From positions 1 through 6,286 of the forward strand of contig DCTE01000125.1 in the NCBI GenBank assembly GCA_002329405.1: a DNA stretch of 6,286 nucleotides, given 5' to 3'. Position numbers and translations under genes: made by a program. Positions 1 through 6,087 of the stretch are shown here, one piece after another. This DNA is from Ruminococcaceae bacterium UBA1448. Lineage in GTDB: Bacteria > Bacillota > Clostridia > Oscillospirales > Ruminococcaceae. Under the pieces are notes generated by a model. The model saw only the letters and a program-made list of their open reading frames with translations, did not search any database and had not been told where the DNA came from. The stretch's first letter is position 1. Each line of letters starts with the position of its first letter.

Positions 1-91
1 GGCCGACCGGGTCATCCGCATCAAGAACAGTAAGGTGGAAAAGATCAGGATAAACGCCCATCCGACCCCGGTCGAAGAGATTGAATGGTGA
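1..91 (+). CDS. ABC transporter ATP-binding protein, C-terminal end only (partial)
   Basis: This is the last 29 codons of a gene that begins before the window, read in the frame starting at base 2 and stopping at TGA 89-91. The peptide starts ADRVIRIKNSKVEKI and ends PTPVEEIEW. That matches the usual tail of LolD/MacB-type ATPases from Firmicutes: an 'A-D-R-V-I-x-I-K-N' strand after the H-loop, then a short tail ending in Glu-Ile-Glu-Trp. None of the catalytic motifs (Walker A, signature, Walker B, H-loop) lies in the window, so the assignment rests on this tail and on the FtsX-like permease that starts 13 bases after the stop. Such ATPases sit on the cytoplasmic face and power the adjoining permease. 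The short gap implies one operon and probably translational coupling. Confidence 0.85.
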   Translation, partial: ADRVIRIKNSKVEKIRINAHPTPVEEIEW

Positions 92-92
92 G

Positions 93-97
93 AGGAG
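93..97 (+). promoter_or_regulatory. Ribosome binding site of the permease gene
   Basis: AGGAG lies 7 bases before the ATG at 105. It decides the start: an upstream in-frame TTG at 81 lies inside the preceding ATPase gene and has no comparable site. From 105 the protein begins MKKNVLFREALREI, a normal charged cytoplasmic N-terminus for this permease type. Confidence 0.85.
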
Positions 98-104
98 TGG
101 GCAT

Positions 105-3100
105 ATGAAGAAGAATGTACTCTTTCGGGAGGCGCTGCGGGAGATTCGGCATTCCAAAAACCGGTTTTTCTCGATACTGGCGATCGTAGCGATCGGAAGC
201 GGCTTCTTCTCCGGCGTCAAGGCCGCCTGTCCCGACATGAAGCTGACGGCTGAACAGTATTTTTCCGAGTCCAGCCTTGCCGATTTGCACCTGGTGTCTA
301 CCTGGGGATTTGACGAGGACGACCTGGCGCAGATTGGCAGCGACCAGGACATCCGGGTGATGGAACCGTGTTATACCTACGATGTACTGGCCGAATCGGC
401 GGACGGTGACCAGCTGGTCATCAAGACGATTGGTTACAGCGAGGACGCACAGCTCAACCGGCCGCGGCTGCATGAAGGGCGGCTGCCGGAGGCGAAGGAT
501 GAGTGTGTAATCGGGACCAGTTCACTCGGGGAGACCCACTGGCAGCTGGGAGACGTCGTGACGCTGACCGGTGACGGGGAGGACCTGTCCGAGTCGATGG
601 ACACGACTGAATTTACCGTCGTCGGGATTGCGCAGCTGCCGCAGTATTTCGGGTACAACTATGGGACGACGACCATTTCCGATGGCGTGCTGGACGGGAT
701 TATGCTGGTGCCGGAGGAAGTTTATACGCTGGATGTCCATACCGACGTCTATCTGACCCTCAAGAGCACCGAGGGGTTATCCGTCTTTTCGGATGAATAT
801 GAAGACGCGGTGGAGCAGACGACCGACCGGCTGGAAGATCTGGCCGATGTCCGTACCGAAACCCGTTATGATGATACGATTGAAGAGGCAAACGAAGAGA
901 TCGCGGATGCGGAAGCGGAGATTGCCGACGGTGAGAAACAGCTTGCCGACGGGGAAGCGGAGCTTGCTGACGCGCGTGCCGAGCTGGATGACGGCTGGGC
1001 GGAATATTATGACGGTAAGGAAAAGGCAGAAAAAGAGTTTGCCGACGCCGAAGCCGAGCTTGCCGATGGAGAAAAACAGCTTGCCGACGGGGAAGCGACC
1101 TGGCAGAAAAATTATGACAGTTATCAGGAAGGTATCACCCAGCTGGAAGATTCCCGCAAACAGCTGGACGATTATATTGCCCAGGCGGACGAACTGGAGA
1201 GCCAGCTGAATGAATCCGCCGCCGCACTCGAGCAGGGCAACCAGCTGCTGGCAGGATTGCAGGGGATTTATACCGGCTTTGCCGAACAGTCGGTGCCGGA
1301 TATTTCGATGCTGGATGAAAACACCAGCGCGGTCATTGCCGCCTCAGCTGCATTGGACAGCGCATTGCCGGAACTGCTGACCGGATACATCACCTCGGAT
1401 GGTGCGGCAAAGCAGCAGTACGGTGCAGTTTTGGAACAGACCATCTCGACTGCCGAGACGACAATGGCGGAGAACCAGGCACTTTATGATCAGGGGCAGC
1501 AGGGACTTGCCCAGCTGCGCCAGGGCATTGCCGACGGGGAAGCAGAGTATGCCGCCGGTAAACAGAAGCTGGATGACGCAAAGGTACAGCTGGATGATGG
1601 CCGCCGGGAACTGGATAATTCCCGTGCCGAACTGGAACAGGGCCGTCGGGACCTGGAGACCGCCCGGGCCGATACTGAAGCGGAGCTTGCCGATGCAAAA
1701 GCCGAGCTGGAAGACGGGGAAAAGGAATATGAAGACGGCCTTGCCGAGTATGAGAGCGAGCGCAAGGACGCTGAAGCGGAAATCGCCGATGCGCGGGCTG
1801 AGATTGCCGACGCGCAGGAGGAACTGGCCGACCTTGAGAAACCTAAATGGTATCTGCTGGACCATGCCAGCTTCCCCGGAGTCGGGTCGATTGCCGACGA
1901 TGCCGAAAAGGTGGATGCAATCGCGGCGGTATTCCCGATATTCTTTGTACTGGTTGCAGCACTGGTCTGCCTGACGACGATGACCCGAATGGTTGAGGAG
2001 GAGCGGACCCAGATCGGGACGCTCAAGGCACTCGGGTTCAGCCGCGGGGCTGTCATGTTCAAGTTTATTTTGTATGCGATACTTGCCAGCGTGATCGGCA
2101 GTATTGTGGGCTGTCTGGTGGGGCTGAAACTGCTGCCGTATGTGATCACCAGCTGCTATCAGGCAATGTATCAGGTTCCCTATATCCTGATGCCGATACG
2201 GTGGGGATATCTGGTGGGATGTATGGTGGTATCGGTTTTTTGTACCAGCCTGGTGACGGTCATCACCTGTTACGAGGTCATGAATACCGTTCCTGCCCAG
2301 CTGATGCGCCCCAAGTCCCCGAAAAACGGCAAACGAATTCTGCTGGAACGGGTCACCTTCATCTGGAAACGGCTTTCCTTCAGCGGAAAGGTCACCTGCC
2401 GCAACCTTTTCCGATACAAATCCCGTGTGCTGATGACAGTGATCGGGGTTGCGGGCTGTACCGCACTGATGCTGACCGGATTTGGGCTGCGGTACGCGAT
2501 CGGCTCGATATCTGAACGGCAGTACGGCGAAATCTTTACCTATGACAGCACCCTGTCGCTGTCGGATAACCAGTCCGCTGAACAGATCGAGACGCTGACC
2601 GATACCGTTACCGGTACCGACGGGATATCCGGTGTACTGCCGCTGACCAGCAAACAGACGGATGCTGTCTCGCTGGATGGCAAAAATACCGTTGTTTCGA
2701 TTACGATGTATATACCCGCCCAACCGGAACAGCTGGATGGATTTATTACACTTCGGGAAATGGAGACCGGGGAGCCGTTGTCGCTGACCGATGAAGGCTG
2801 TGTCATCACCGAGAAACTTTCCCGGCTGCTGTCGGTGAAAGTCGGTGACAGCTTTTACCTGCGAGACTCCAACGGGGAACGGCAGGAGGTCAAGGTCACT
2901 GGAATTACCGAGACCTATGTCAGCCACTATATTTATATGACGCCAACCCTTTATGAGTCGCTTTACCGTGAACAGCCGCTGCCGACCGCACTGCTGCTGA
3001 CCCTGGCGGACGGGGCGGATGAAGACAGCACCTTTGCAAGCCTCCTCAAACTGGACGGCGTGCAGGGCCTGATTGGGATGAGTTATTATGCCGATGCCTT

Positions 3101-3521
3101 TTCCGACCTGGTTGCTTCACTGAATATGATTGTCTGGGTACTGATCGGGGCAGCTGCTGCATTGGCGGTCATCGTCATGTACAACCTGATCAATATTAAC
3201 GTCAGTGAACGTGTCCGGGAGCTGGCGACCATCAAGGTACTGGGATTTTATGACCGGGAGGTCTCCGACTACATCTGCCGGGAAAATACGGCGGCCGCAC
3301 TGCTGGGAATGCTGGCCGGGCTGCTTGGCGGGATTGCGCTGGAAGAGTTTGTTGTCAATACGGCGGAAGTAGATGTCGTACTGTTTGTACACGGGATGCC
3401 GGCAAGTGCTTACCTGTTGTCTGCGGCATTGACGATTGTATTTATCCTCCTGGTCAATCAGATTGTGCATTTCAGTCTCAAGAAAATTGATATGGTTGAA
3501 TCGCTCAAGAGCGTTGAGTAA
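105..3521 (+). CDS. Large FtsX-like ABC transporter permease with extracytoplasmic coiled-coil hairpin
   Basis: This 1138-residue membrane protein is the partner of the ATPase ending at 91. Eight membrane helices are visible in a 1+3, 1+3 arrangement: about 21-41, 606-625, 652-674, 700-721, then 774-795, 1008-1027, 1062-1080 and 1101-1122. Each triple is preceded or followed by the FtsX signature (QIGTLKALGFS at 636-646, ELATIKVLGFY at 1039-1049), so the protein is a duplicated FtsX/MacB-type unit in one chain. The first extracytoplasmic part (42-605) holds a folded section to about 250, then two long heptad arms (258-387 and about 450-579) around a 62-residue tip. The second (796-1007) is a shorter domain without a coiled coil. 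Family knowledge: type VII ABC proteins often transmit ATP-driven movement across the membrane instead of moving a solute through it. The substrate or partner cannot be told from sequence. It is much longer than FtsX itself, and it is not BceB, which has one 10-helix unit. Confidence 0.93.
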   Translation: MKKNVLFREALREIRHSKNRFFSILAIVAIGSGFFSGVKAACPDMKLTAEQYFSESSLADLHLVSTWGFDEDDLAQIGSDQDIRVMEPCYTYDVLAESADGDQLVIKTIGYSEDAQLNRPRLHEGRLPEAKDECVIGTSSLGETHWQLGDVVTLTGDGEDLSESMDTTEFTVVGIAQLPQYFGYNYGTTTISDGVLDGIMLVPEEVYTLDVHTDVYLTLKSTEGLSVFSDEYEDAVEQTTDRLEDLADVRTETRYDDTIEEANEEIADAEAEIADGEKQLADGEAELADARAELDDGWAEYYDGKEKAEKEFADAEAELADGEKQLADGEATWQKNYDSYQEGITQLEDSRKQLDDYIAQADELESQLNESAAALEQGNQLLAGLQGIYTGFAEQSVPDISMLDENTSAVIAASAALDSALPELLTGYITSDGAAKQQYGAVLEQTISTAETTMAENQALYDQGQQGLAQLRQGIADGEAEYAAGKQKLDDAKVQLDDGRRELDNSRAELEQGRRDLETARADTEAELADAKAELEDGEKEYEDGLAEYESERKDAEAEIADARAEIADAQEELADLEKPKWYLLDHASFPGVGSIADDAEKVDAIAAVFPIFFVLVAALVCLTTMTRMVEEERTQIGTLKALGFSRGAVMFKFILYAILASVIGSIVGCLVGLKLLPYVITSCYQAMYQVPYILMPIRWGYLVGCMVVSVFCTSLVTVITCYEVMNTVPAQLMRPKSPKNGKRILLERVTFIWKRLSFSGKVTCRNLFRYKSRVLMTVIGVAGCTALMLTGFGLRYAIGSISERQYGEIFTYDSTLSLSDNQSAEQIETLTDTVTGTDGISGVLPLTSKQTDAVSLDGKNTVVSITMYIPAQPEQLDGFITLREMETGEPLSLTDEGCVITEKLSRLLSVKVGDSFYLRDSNGERQEVKVTGITETYVSHYIYMTPTLYESLYREQPLPTALLLTLADGADEDSTFASLLKLDGVQGLIGMSYYADAFSDLVASLNMIVWVLIGAAAALAVIVMYNLININVSERVRELATIKVLGFYDREVSDYICRENTAAALLGMLAGLLGGIALEEFVVNTAEVDVVLFVHGMPASAYLLSAALTIVFILLVNQIVHFSLKKIDMVESLKSVE
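876..1265 (+). repeat. Heptad-repeat coding region, coiled-coil arm 1 of the permease
   Basis: This stretch encodes residues 258-387 as about 18 near-perfect heptads of the form [E/Q]-[L/I]-A-D-[G/A]-E-x, with one 11-residue step at 307-317. Large hydrophobic residues (Leu, Ile, Tyr) hold the first core position, and small ones (Gly, Ala, Ser, Asn) mostly hold the second. At DNA level 24 bases are identical at 936-959 and 1074-1097, exactly 46 codons apart, and a shorter partial copy lies at 1528-1543. This points to expansion by internal duplication. Confidence 0.85.
1452..1841 (+). repeat. Heptad-repeat coding region, coiled-coil arm 2 of the permease
   Basis: This stretch encodes roughly residues 450-579. 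The heptads are regular from QGIADGEA (473-480) to ELADLEK (573-579), with two 11-residue steps at 523-533 and 555-565. The core pattern is the same as in arm 1, with a large residue followed by Gly/Ala/Ser. The arm ends about 26 residues before the second membrane helix, so it probably returns the polypeptide to the membrane surface. Confidence 0.8.
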
Positions 3522-3537
3522 ATCAGCTGTAGAATGT

Positions 3538-3580
3538 AAAACGGGCGGTGTACCGGAATGAAGGGTACGCCGCCCGTTTT
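3538..3580 (+). terminator. Strong intrinsic terminator, probably bidirectional
   Basis: Bases 3538-3554 pair with 3564-3580 to make a 17-bp stem with a single G-T wobble (3549/3569) and a 9-base loop. The stem core is GC-rich and is flanked by AAAA on the left and TTTT on the right. It lies 16 bases after the permease stop and therefore ends the ABC operon. The A/T symmetry means it could also stop transcription coming from the right. Confidence 0.9.
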
Positions 3581-3619
3581 GTGCTGAAAAAGAAAGTGCC
3601 GGAAAAGCGCGTGGGATTT

Positions 3620-3645
3620 TGAAAGAGCCGGTGTATAATTGGGTA
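3620..3645 (+). promoter_or_regulatory. Possible promoter(s) for the sigma factor operon
   Basis: TATAAT at 3634-3639 is a perfect -10 hexamer 35 bases before the sigma factor ATG, but nothing resembling TTGACA stands 16-18 bases before it. Overlapping it is TGAAAG (3620-3625), 16 bases, then GGTA (3642-3645). This resembles the TGAAAC-N16-CGTA form used by Bacillus extracytoplasmic-function sigma factors, with two mismatches. Self-activation is therefore possible but unproven. The -10 hexamer is the firmer of the two readings. Confidence 0.5.
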
Positions 3646-3660
3646 GAGAAGGAAAACGAA

Positions 3661-3666
3661 AGGAGG
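3661..3666 (+). promoter_or_regulatory. Ribosome binding site of the sigma factor gene
   Basis: A consensus AGGAGG stands 7 bases before the ATG at 3674 and fixes that start. Confidence 0.85.
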
Positions 3667-3673
3667 ATTTGGG

Positions 3674-4213
3674 ATGCAGCTGGACGAGATGATCGAGCGT
3701 CTGCGTGCGCGGGACGAAGAGGCGCTGGACTGGCTGATGCGGCATTACCGTCCGCTGATCTGCTATATCATTACGCCGATTCTGGATAACGACCACGACC
3801 GGGAGGAGTGTATTTCCGAAGTCGTGATGCGGGTATGGGACGGAATCGACAGCTATAATTCCGCGCGGGGGAGCTGGAACGCATGGCTGACAGCTATTGC
3901 CCGCAATACCGCGCTCAACAAAGCCCGTACCGGCCAGCGGCACGCGGTATCCGATATTTCCCCTGATACACCGGATACCAGCCCGACCCCGGAGGAACAG
4001 CTGCTCCGCCGGGAGCGGCAGCAGGTGCTGATCGGTGCACTGGATCAGCTTTCGCCGTCAGAACGTGCGCTGTTTTACCGCAAATACTATTACATGCAGC
4101 CGACTGCCCAGATTGCGGCGGAAATGGGGATTACCGAACGGGCGGCGGAGGGACGGCTGTACCGGATCAAACAAAAACTGCGGCGGTTGTTGGGAGGTGA
4201 GCTGGATGGATAA
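3674..4213 (+). CDS. ECF-type RNA polymerase sigma-70 family sigma factor
   Basis: This 179-residue protein has the standard two-domain layout of group 4 sigma factors. Region 2 covers about residues 18-86: a helix with LMRHYRPLICYII, an acidic DREECISEVVMRVWDGI stretch (42-58) that would contact core polymerase, and SWNAWLTAIARNTALNKAR (67-85), the -10 recognition part. A Pro/Asp/Ser/Thr-rich linker follows (about 91-112). Region 4 covers 113-172, with LDQLSPSERALFYRKYYY and a helix-turn-helix around 143-165 (TAQIAAEMGITERAAEGRL) that reads the -35 element. No extra N-terminal region 1.1 or C-terminal extension is present. The stop overlaps the start of the next gene by 8 bases, so the two are translationally coupled, which is the usual arrangement for a sigma factor and its regulator. 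The target genes cannot be deduced, and the ECF subgroup is not assigned. Confidence 0.93.
   Translation: MQLDEMIERLRARDEEALDWLMRHYRPLICYIITPILDNDHDREECISEVVMRVWDGIDSYNSARGSWNAWLTAIARNTALNKARTGQRHAVSDISPDTPDTSPTPEEQLLRRERQQVLIGALDQLSPSERALFYRKYYYMQPTAQIAAEMGITERAAEGRLYRIKQKLRRLLGGELDG
4193..4200 (+). promoter_or_regulatory. Ribosome binding site of the membrane protein gene, inside the sigma factor gene
   Basis: GGAGGTGA lies within the last codons of the sigma factor gene, with its GGAGG core 8 bases before the ATG at 4206. It decides the start of the next gene. The longer in-frame reading that begins at 4035 would overlap sigma region 4 by 180 bases and has no comparable site. Confidence 0.85.
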
Positions 4214-5732
4214 ACACAAACAGCTGGAACAGTTGGACGAGCAGCTGCTTGCCGGGCTGATGGCAGAGACGGACAGGCTGCCGCCGGAAGAGATCGTGGG
4301 CGCGGTCAACCCGTGGAAGACGGCGATCCATCGGATACTGGCCGGAATGGTGCTGACGACCATCACCCTCAATTTTTATGGGCTGAACTATCTGCTGCCG
4401 CTGATTGGGATGGTTTTGCTGCTTCTGGGGACGCGGACGCTCCGAAAGGAAAACAGTTGGATGAAGGGCTGTTTCGGGCTGACGGTTGCCCGGACTGGAC
4501 TGCTGATGGTGCAGCTGCTGAGGAATACGACCGTCCGGTTTGACCTGCTGATGGATAGCTTCCCGTATGCCAGCCTGCTGCAAGGGGTTGAGGGCTTTTT
4601 GGTGGTCCTGCTGACCTTCGGAACGATCGTTTGCCTGTGGCGGGGACTGGCTGCAATCCGGCGGAAGGCAGGCTTGCCGGAGAAGAACGGCACCGGTGCT
4701 TCGCTGCTGGTCTGGTATGGGCTGACCTGTATCCTTGCACTGGTCAACTATAATGGACTGATTCTGCCGCTGGCGATGCTGGTGGTTTACCTGCTGATCA
4801 TCCGGGGACTGTATAAGCTGTCCCATTCATTGGACGAAGCCGGGTTTGTTGTCCAGCCTGCGCCGGTGAAACTGTCTGACTGGGCGGTTGCAGCGGTTAT
4901 AGCTGGTGTATTGGCAGCTGGTGCCCTGGTCAGCTATCTGTTCTTGTCCGGCTATCCGATGGATTGGCAGCCGGTTGAGGCGGTGGAATCGACCGAGAGA
5001 ACCGAAATTTCCGACCAGCTGGCCGAACTGGGCTTCCCAGAGGGGATACTGGACGATTTAACCGATGAAGATATCCTTGCCTGTAAGGACGCGGCCGCAG
5101 TCGTTGTCACAACCAACAACTATCCGGTCAATGATGGCAATTTGGTCTGGTCAGGCAGATCCAGCCGGACGGTCTATGAAGTCAAAGAACTGCGGATCAC
5201 CGGAATCGGCGTTCTTCTGGAAGGCGAACGGGAGCGGTGGAAACTTTTCCATTACTTTACCTGGACGACTGACCCGGGATTTCCCGGGACCGAGTCGATC
5301 CAGATCTGGCCAACTTCCCGGCTGAGCGAAGGCTGGTGGATGGATGGGGAACCGAGCGGACGGCTGCTGGTCGACCGGGACGGGCAGACTTATATCGCGC
5401 CGTATGCTTTCCTTGGCAGCCAGAGCTATACTTCCAATAGCTTTCTGTTTGGCGGCCAGCCCCAGACCGACCTGTTTGCAGCCTTTTCGCTGCCCCGTTG
5501 GGGAGAGAACAAACGGGGATATGTCAGCTATACCGTCGGGGAGGCAGCAGACGGTTATATCATCGACAGCTGGTTCAACTATACCCATCAGCGGAGCTGG
5601 TTCCAGTATCCGGTAGAGTCGGCGATGGAGAATCAGCTTTCCGGCAGCTGGAACTGGAACGGGCCGTTCAAGCTGGTGCAGGACGCGCTGCAATTTTATC
5701 CGACCGAAGAGGGAATTGAGATGCTTGACTGA
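4206..5732 (+). CDS. Polytopic membrane protein with large extracytoplasmic domain; putative regulator of the adjacent sigma factor
   Basis: I do not recognise a named family. The 508-residue product has a 40-residue charged cytoplasmic N-terminus (MDKHKQLEQLDEQLLAGLMA, then TDRLPPEEIV and NPWK). About seven membrane helices follow, near 43-59, 61-76, 89-105, 126-145, 164-181, 185-200 and 226-248. Positive loops (RTLRK at 76-80, RRK at 152-154) lie on the inside. The last 260 residues therefore lie outside and form one soluble domain rich in Trp and Tyr, for example SEGWWMDGEP and GSWNWNGPF. The 8-base overlap with the sigma factor gene suggests it controls that factor: the short N-terminus could hold the sigma factor and the outer domain could sense a signal. 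It lacks the His-x3-Cys-x2-Cys zinc motif of classical anti-sigma domains and does not resemble RsiV or RsgI. Membrane topology is clear; the role is inference from position. Confidence 0.7.
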   Translation: MDKHKQLEQLDEQLLAGLMAETDRLPPEEIVGAVNPWKTAIHRILAGMVLTTITLNFYGLNYLLPLIGMVLLLLGTRTLRKENSWMKGCFGLTVARTGLLMVQLLRNTTVRFDLLMDSFPYASLLQGVEGFLVVLLTFGTIVCLWRGLAAIRRKAGLPEKNGTGASLLVWYGLTCILALVNYNGLILPLAMLVVYLLIIRGLYKLSHSLDEAGFVVQPAPVKLSDWAVAAVIAGVLAAGALVSYLFLSGYPMDWQPVEAVESTERTEISDQLAELGFPEGILDDLTDEDILACKDAAAVVVTTNNYPVNDGNLVWSGRSSRTVYEVKELRITGIGVLLEGERERWKLFHYFTWTTDPGFPGTESIQIWPTSRLSEGWWMDGEPSGRLLVDRDGQTYIAPYAFLGSQSYTSNSFLFGGQPQTDLFAAFSLPRWGENKRGYVSYTVGEAADGYIIDSWFNYTHQRSWFQYPVESAMENQLSGSWNWNGPFKLVQDALQFYPTEEGIEMLD

Positions 5733-5739
5733 AAAACAC

Positions 5740-5768
5740 TTGACAGAGAAGGGAAAACGTGGTATCCT
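5740..5768 (+). promoter_or_regulatory. Sigma-A promoter for the Cys-rich membrane peptide gene
   Basis: TTGACA (5740-5745) and TATCCT (5763-5768) are separated by exactly 17 bases. The -35 is perfect and the -10 has two mismatches. Transcription would begin near 5775, giving a leader of about 65 bases. No clear intrinsic terminator separates it from the gene before, so some read-through from the sigma operon is possible. Confidence 0.75.
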
Positions 5769-5784
5769 GTACTCAGTTAGCAAT

Positions 5785-5819
5785 AGGCAACTCGAAGATG
5801 AATGACAGGCCAGTTGCCT
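5785..5819 (+). promoter_or_regulatory. Inverted repeat in the leader of the Cys-rich gene
   Basis: AGGCAACT (5785-5792) is perfectly complementary to AGTTGCCT (5812-5819) across a 19-base loop, and the ribosome site begins 5 bases later. It might be an RNA stem that affects translation or a weak terminator for the preceding operon. There is no run of T after it, and it does not fit a Fur or DtxR/IdeR box that I can recognise. Its function is unknown. Confidence 0.4.
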
Positions 5820-5824
5820 TTGAC

Positions 5825-5830
5825 AGGAGG
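5825..5830 (+). promoter_or_regulatory. Ribosome binding site of the Cys-rich peptide gene
   Basis: AGGAGG stands 10 bases before the ATG at 5841, slightly longer than the spacing seen for the other genes here. It favours that start over the in-frame ATG at 5802, which has no ribosome site and would add 13 residues ahead of the membrane helix. Confidence 0.75.
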
Positions 5831-5840
5831 TTATCAGGAT

Positions 5841-6071
5841 ATGTTTGCAGCAATTCTCGCCAATCTCGGCAATATCATCATTATTGTGATACTGGTTGCA
5901 GCCATCGGACTGGCGCTGCGCAGTGTTCTCAAAAAGCGGAAATCCGGCGGCTGTGGATGCGGCTGTTCAGGGTGCAGCGGATGCAGCGGGTGCGCTGTCA
6001 GCCAGACCCCGTCCGCCGGTGACAAAAAGAAAGAGCCTTCCGGCTGCTGCCAGCCGAAGGCCCAAAAGTAA
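5841..6071 (+). CDS. FeoB-associated Cys-rich membrane peptide
   Basis: This 76-residue product has one N-terminal membrane helix (about 8-29, NLGNIIIIVILVAAIGLAL after a short lead), a basic stop-transfer patch (KKRK, 31-34), and then a dense cysteine cluster. Cysteines fall at 38, 40, 42, 45, 48 and 51 in Cys-Gly-Cys and Cys-Ser-Gly steps. A polar tail adds a further Cys pair at 69-70 and ends QPKAQK. Helix plus basic patch plus Gly/Ser/Cys cluster is the layout of the small FeoB-associated Cys-rich membrane proteins of Firmicutes. Those are usually encoded just after feoA/feoB and thought to aid ferrous iron uptake; the biochemical role is not established. Members I know of are mostly shorter and end soon after the cluster, so the 25-residue tail is unusual. 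Here the gene has its own promoter and no feo gene beside it. The cluster should face the cytoplasm if the basic patch does. Confidence 0.8.
   Translation: MFAAILANLGNIIIIVILVAAIGLALRSVLKKRKSGGCGCGCSGCSGCSGCAVSQTPSAGDKKKEPSGCCQPKAQK
6023..6061 (-). terminator. Intrinsic terminator of the MATE gene, lying inside the Cys-rich gene
   Basis: On the minus strand, 6061-6051 pairs with 6046-6035 as an 11-bp stem with one bulged base and a 4-base loop. It is followed by the T-rich run TCTTTCTTTTTG (6034-6023). The stem begins 34 bases after the MATE stop codon. The same bases encode residues about 61-74 of the Cys-rich peptide. On the plus strand the hairpin has no T run, so it acts for the minus strand. 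Confidence 0.8.
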
Positions 6072-6087
6072 AAATATCTGAAAGATG

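Noticed and set aside
81..104. An upstream in-frame TTG start for the permease
   Set aside because: It would lie inside the ATPase gene, has no ribosome site, and adds residues before the normal N-terminus. The ATG at 105 has AGGAG at the right spacing.
880..1840. Short repeated units that at first sight could suggest a CRISPR array or a tandem DNA repeat element
   Set aside because: The repetition follows codons of a heptad protein pattern, units are not separated by unique spacers, and the reading frame is continuous.
1344..2927. A 527-codon open frame on the minus strand inside the permease gene
   Set aside because: It is antisense to a clearly coding permease with recognisable FtsX signatures. 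Its translation is low-complexity and Gln/His/Arg-rich with no recognisable domain, as expected from a GC-rich reverse frame.
3458..3943. A 161-codon minus-strand open frame across the terminator and the start of the sigma factor gene
   Set aside because: It runs through a strong intrinsic terminator stem and is antisense to a sure sigma factor gene. No motif is recognisable.
4167..4826. A 219-codon open frame on the minus strand over the membrane protein gene
   Set aside because: The translation is Gln- and Pro-rich with no membrane helices or motif, and the plus-strand reading has coherent hydrophobic helices and a ribosome site.
5151..5783. A 210-codon open frame on the minus strand spanning the end of the membrane protein gene and the next promoter
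   Set aside because: No ribosome site or domain is visible, and it covers the promoter at 5740-5768. It is best explained as the reverse frame of the plus-strand gene.
5775..5800. A possible Fur or DtxR/IdeR iron box in the leader of the Cys-rich gene
   Set aside because: The segment GTTAGCAATAGGCAAC is only a weak imperfect palindrome and matches neither consensus well enough to claim.
5763..5841. A 7-base inverted repeat, TATCCTG (5763-5769) with CAGGATA (5835-5841)
   Set aside because: One arm is the -10 element and would not be in the transcript. The length is within chance for this distance.
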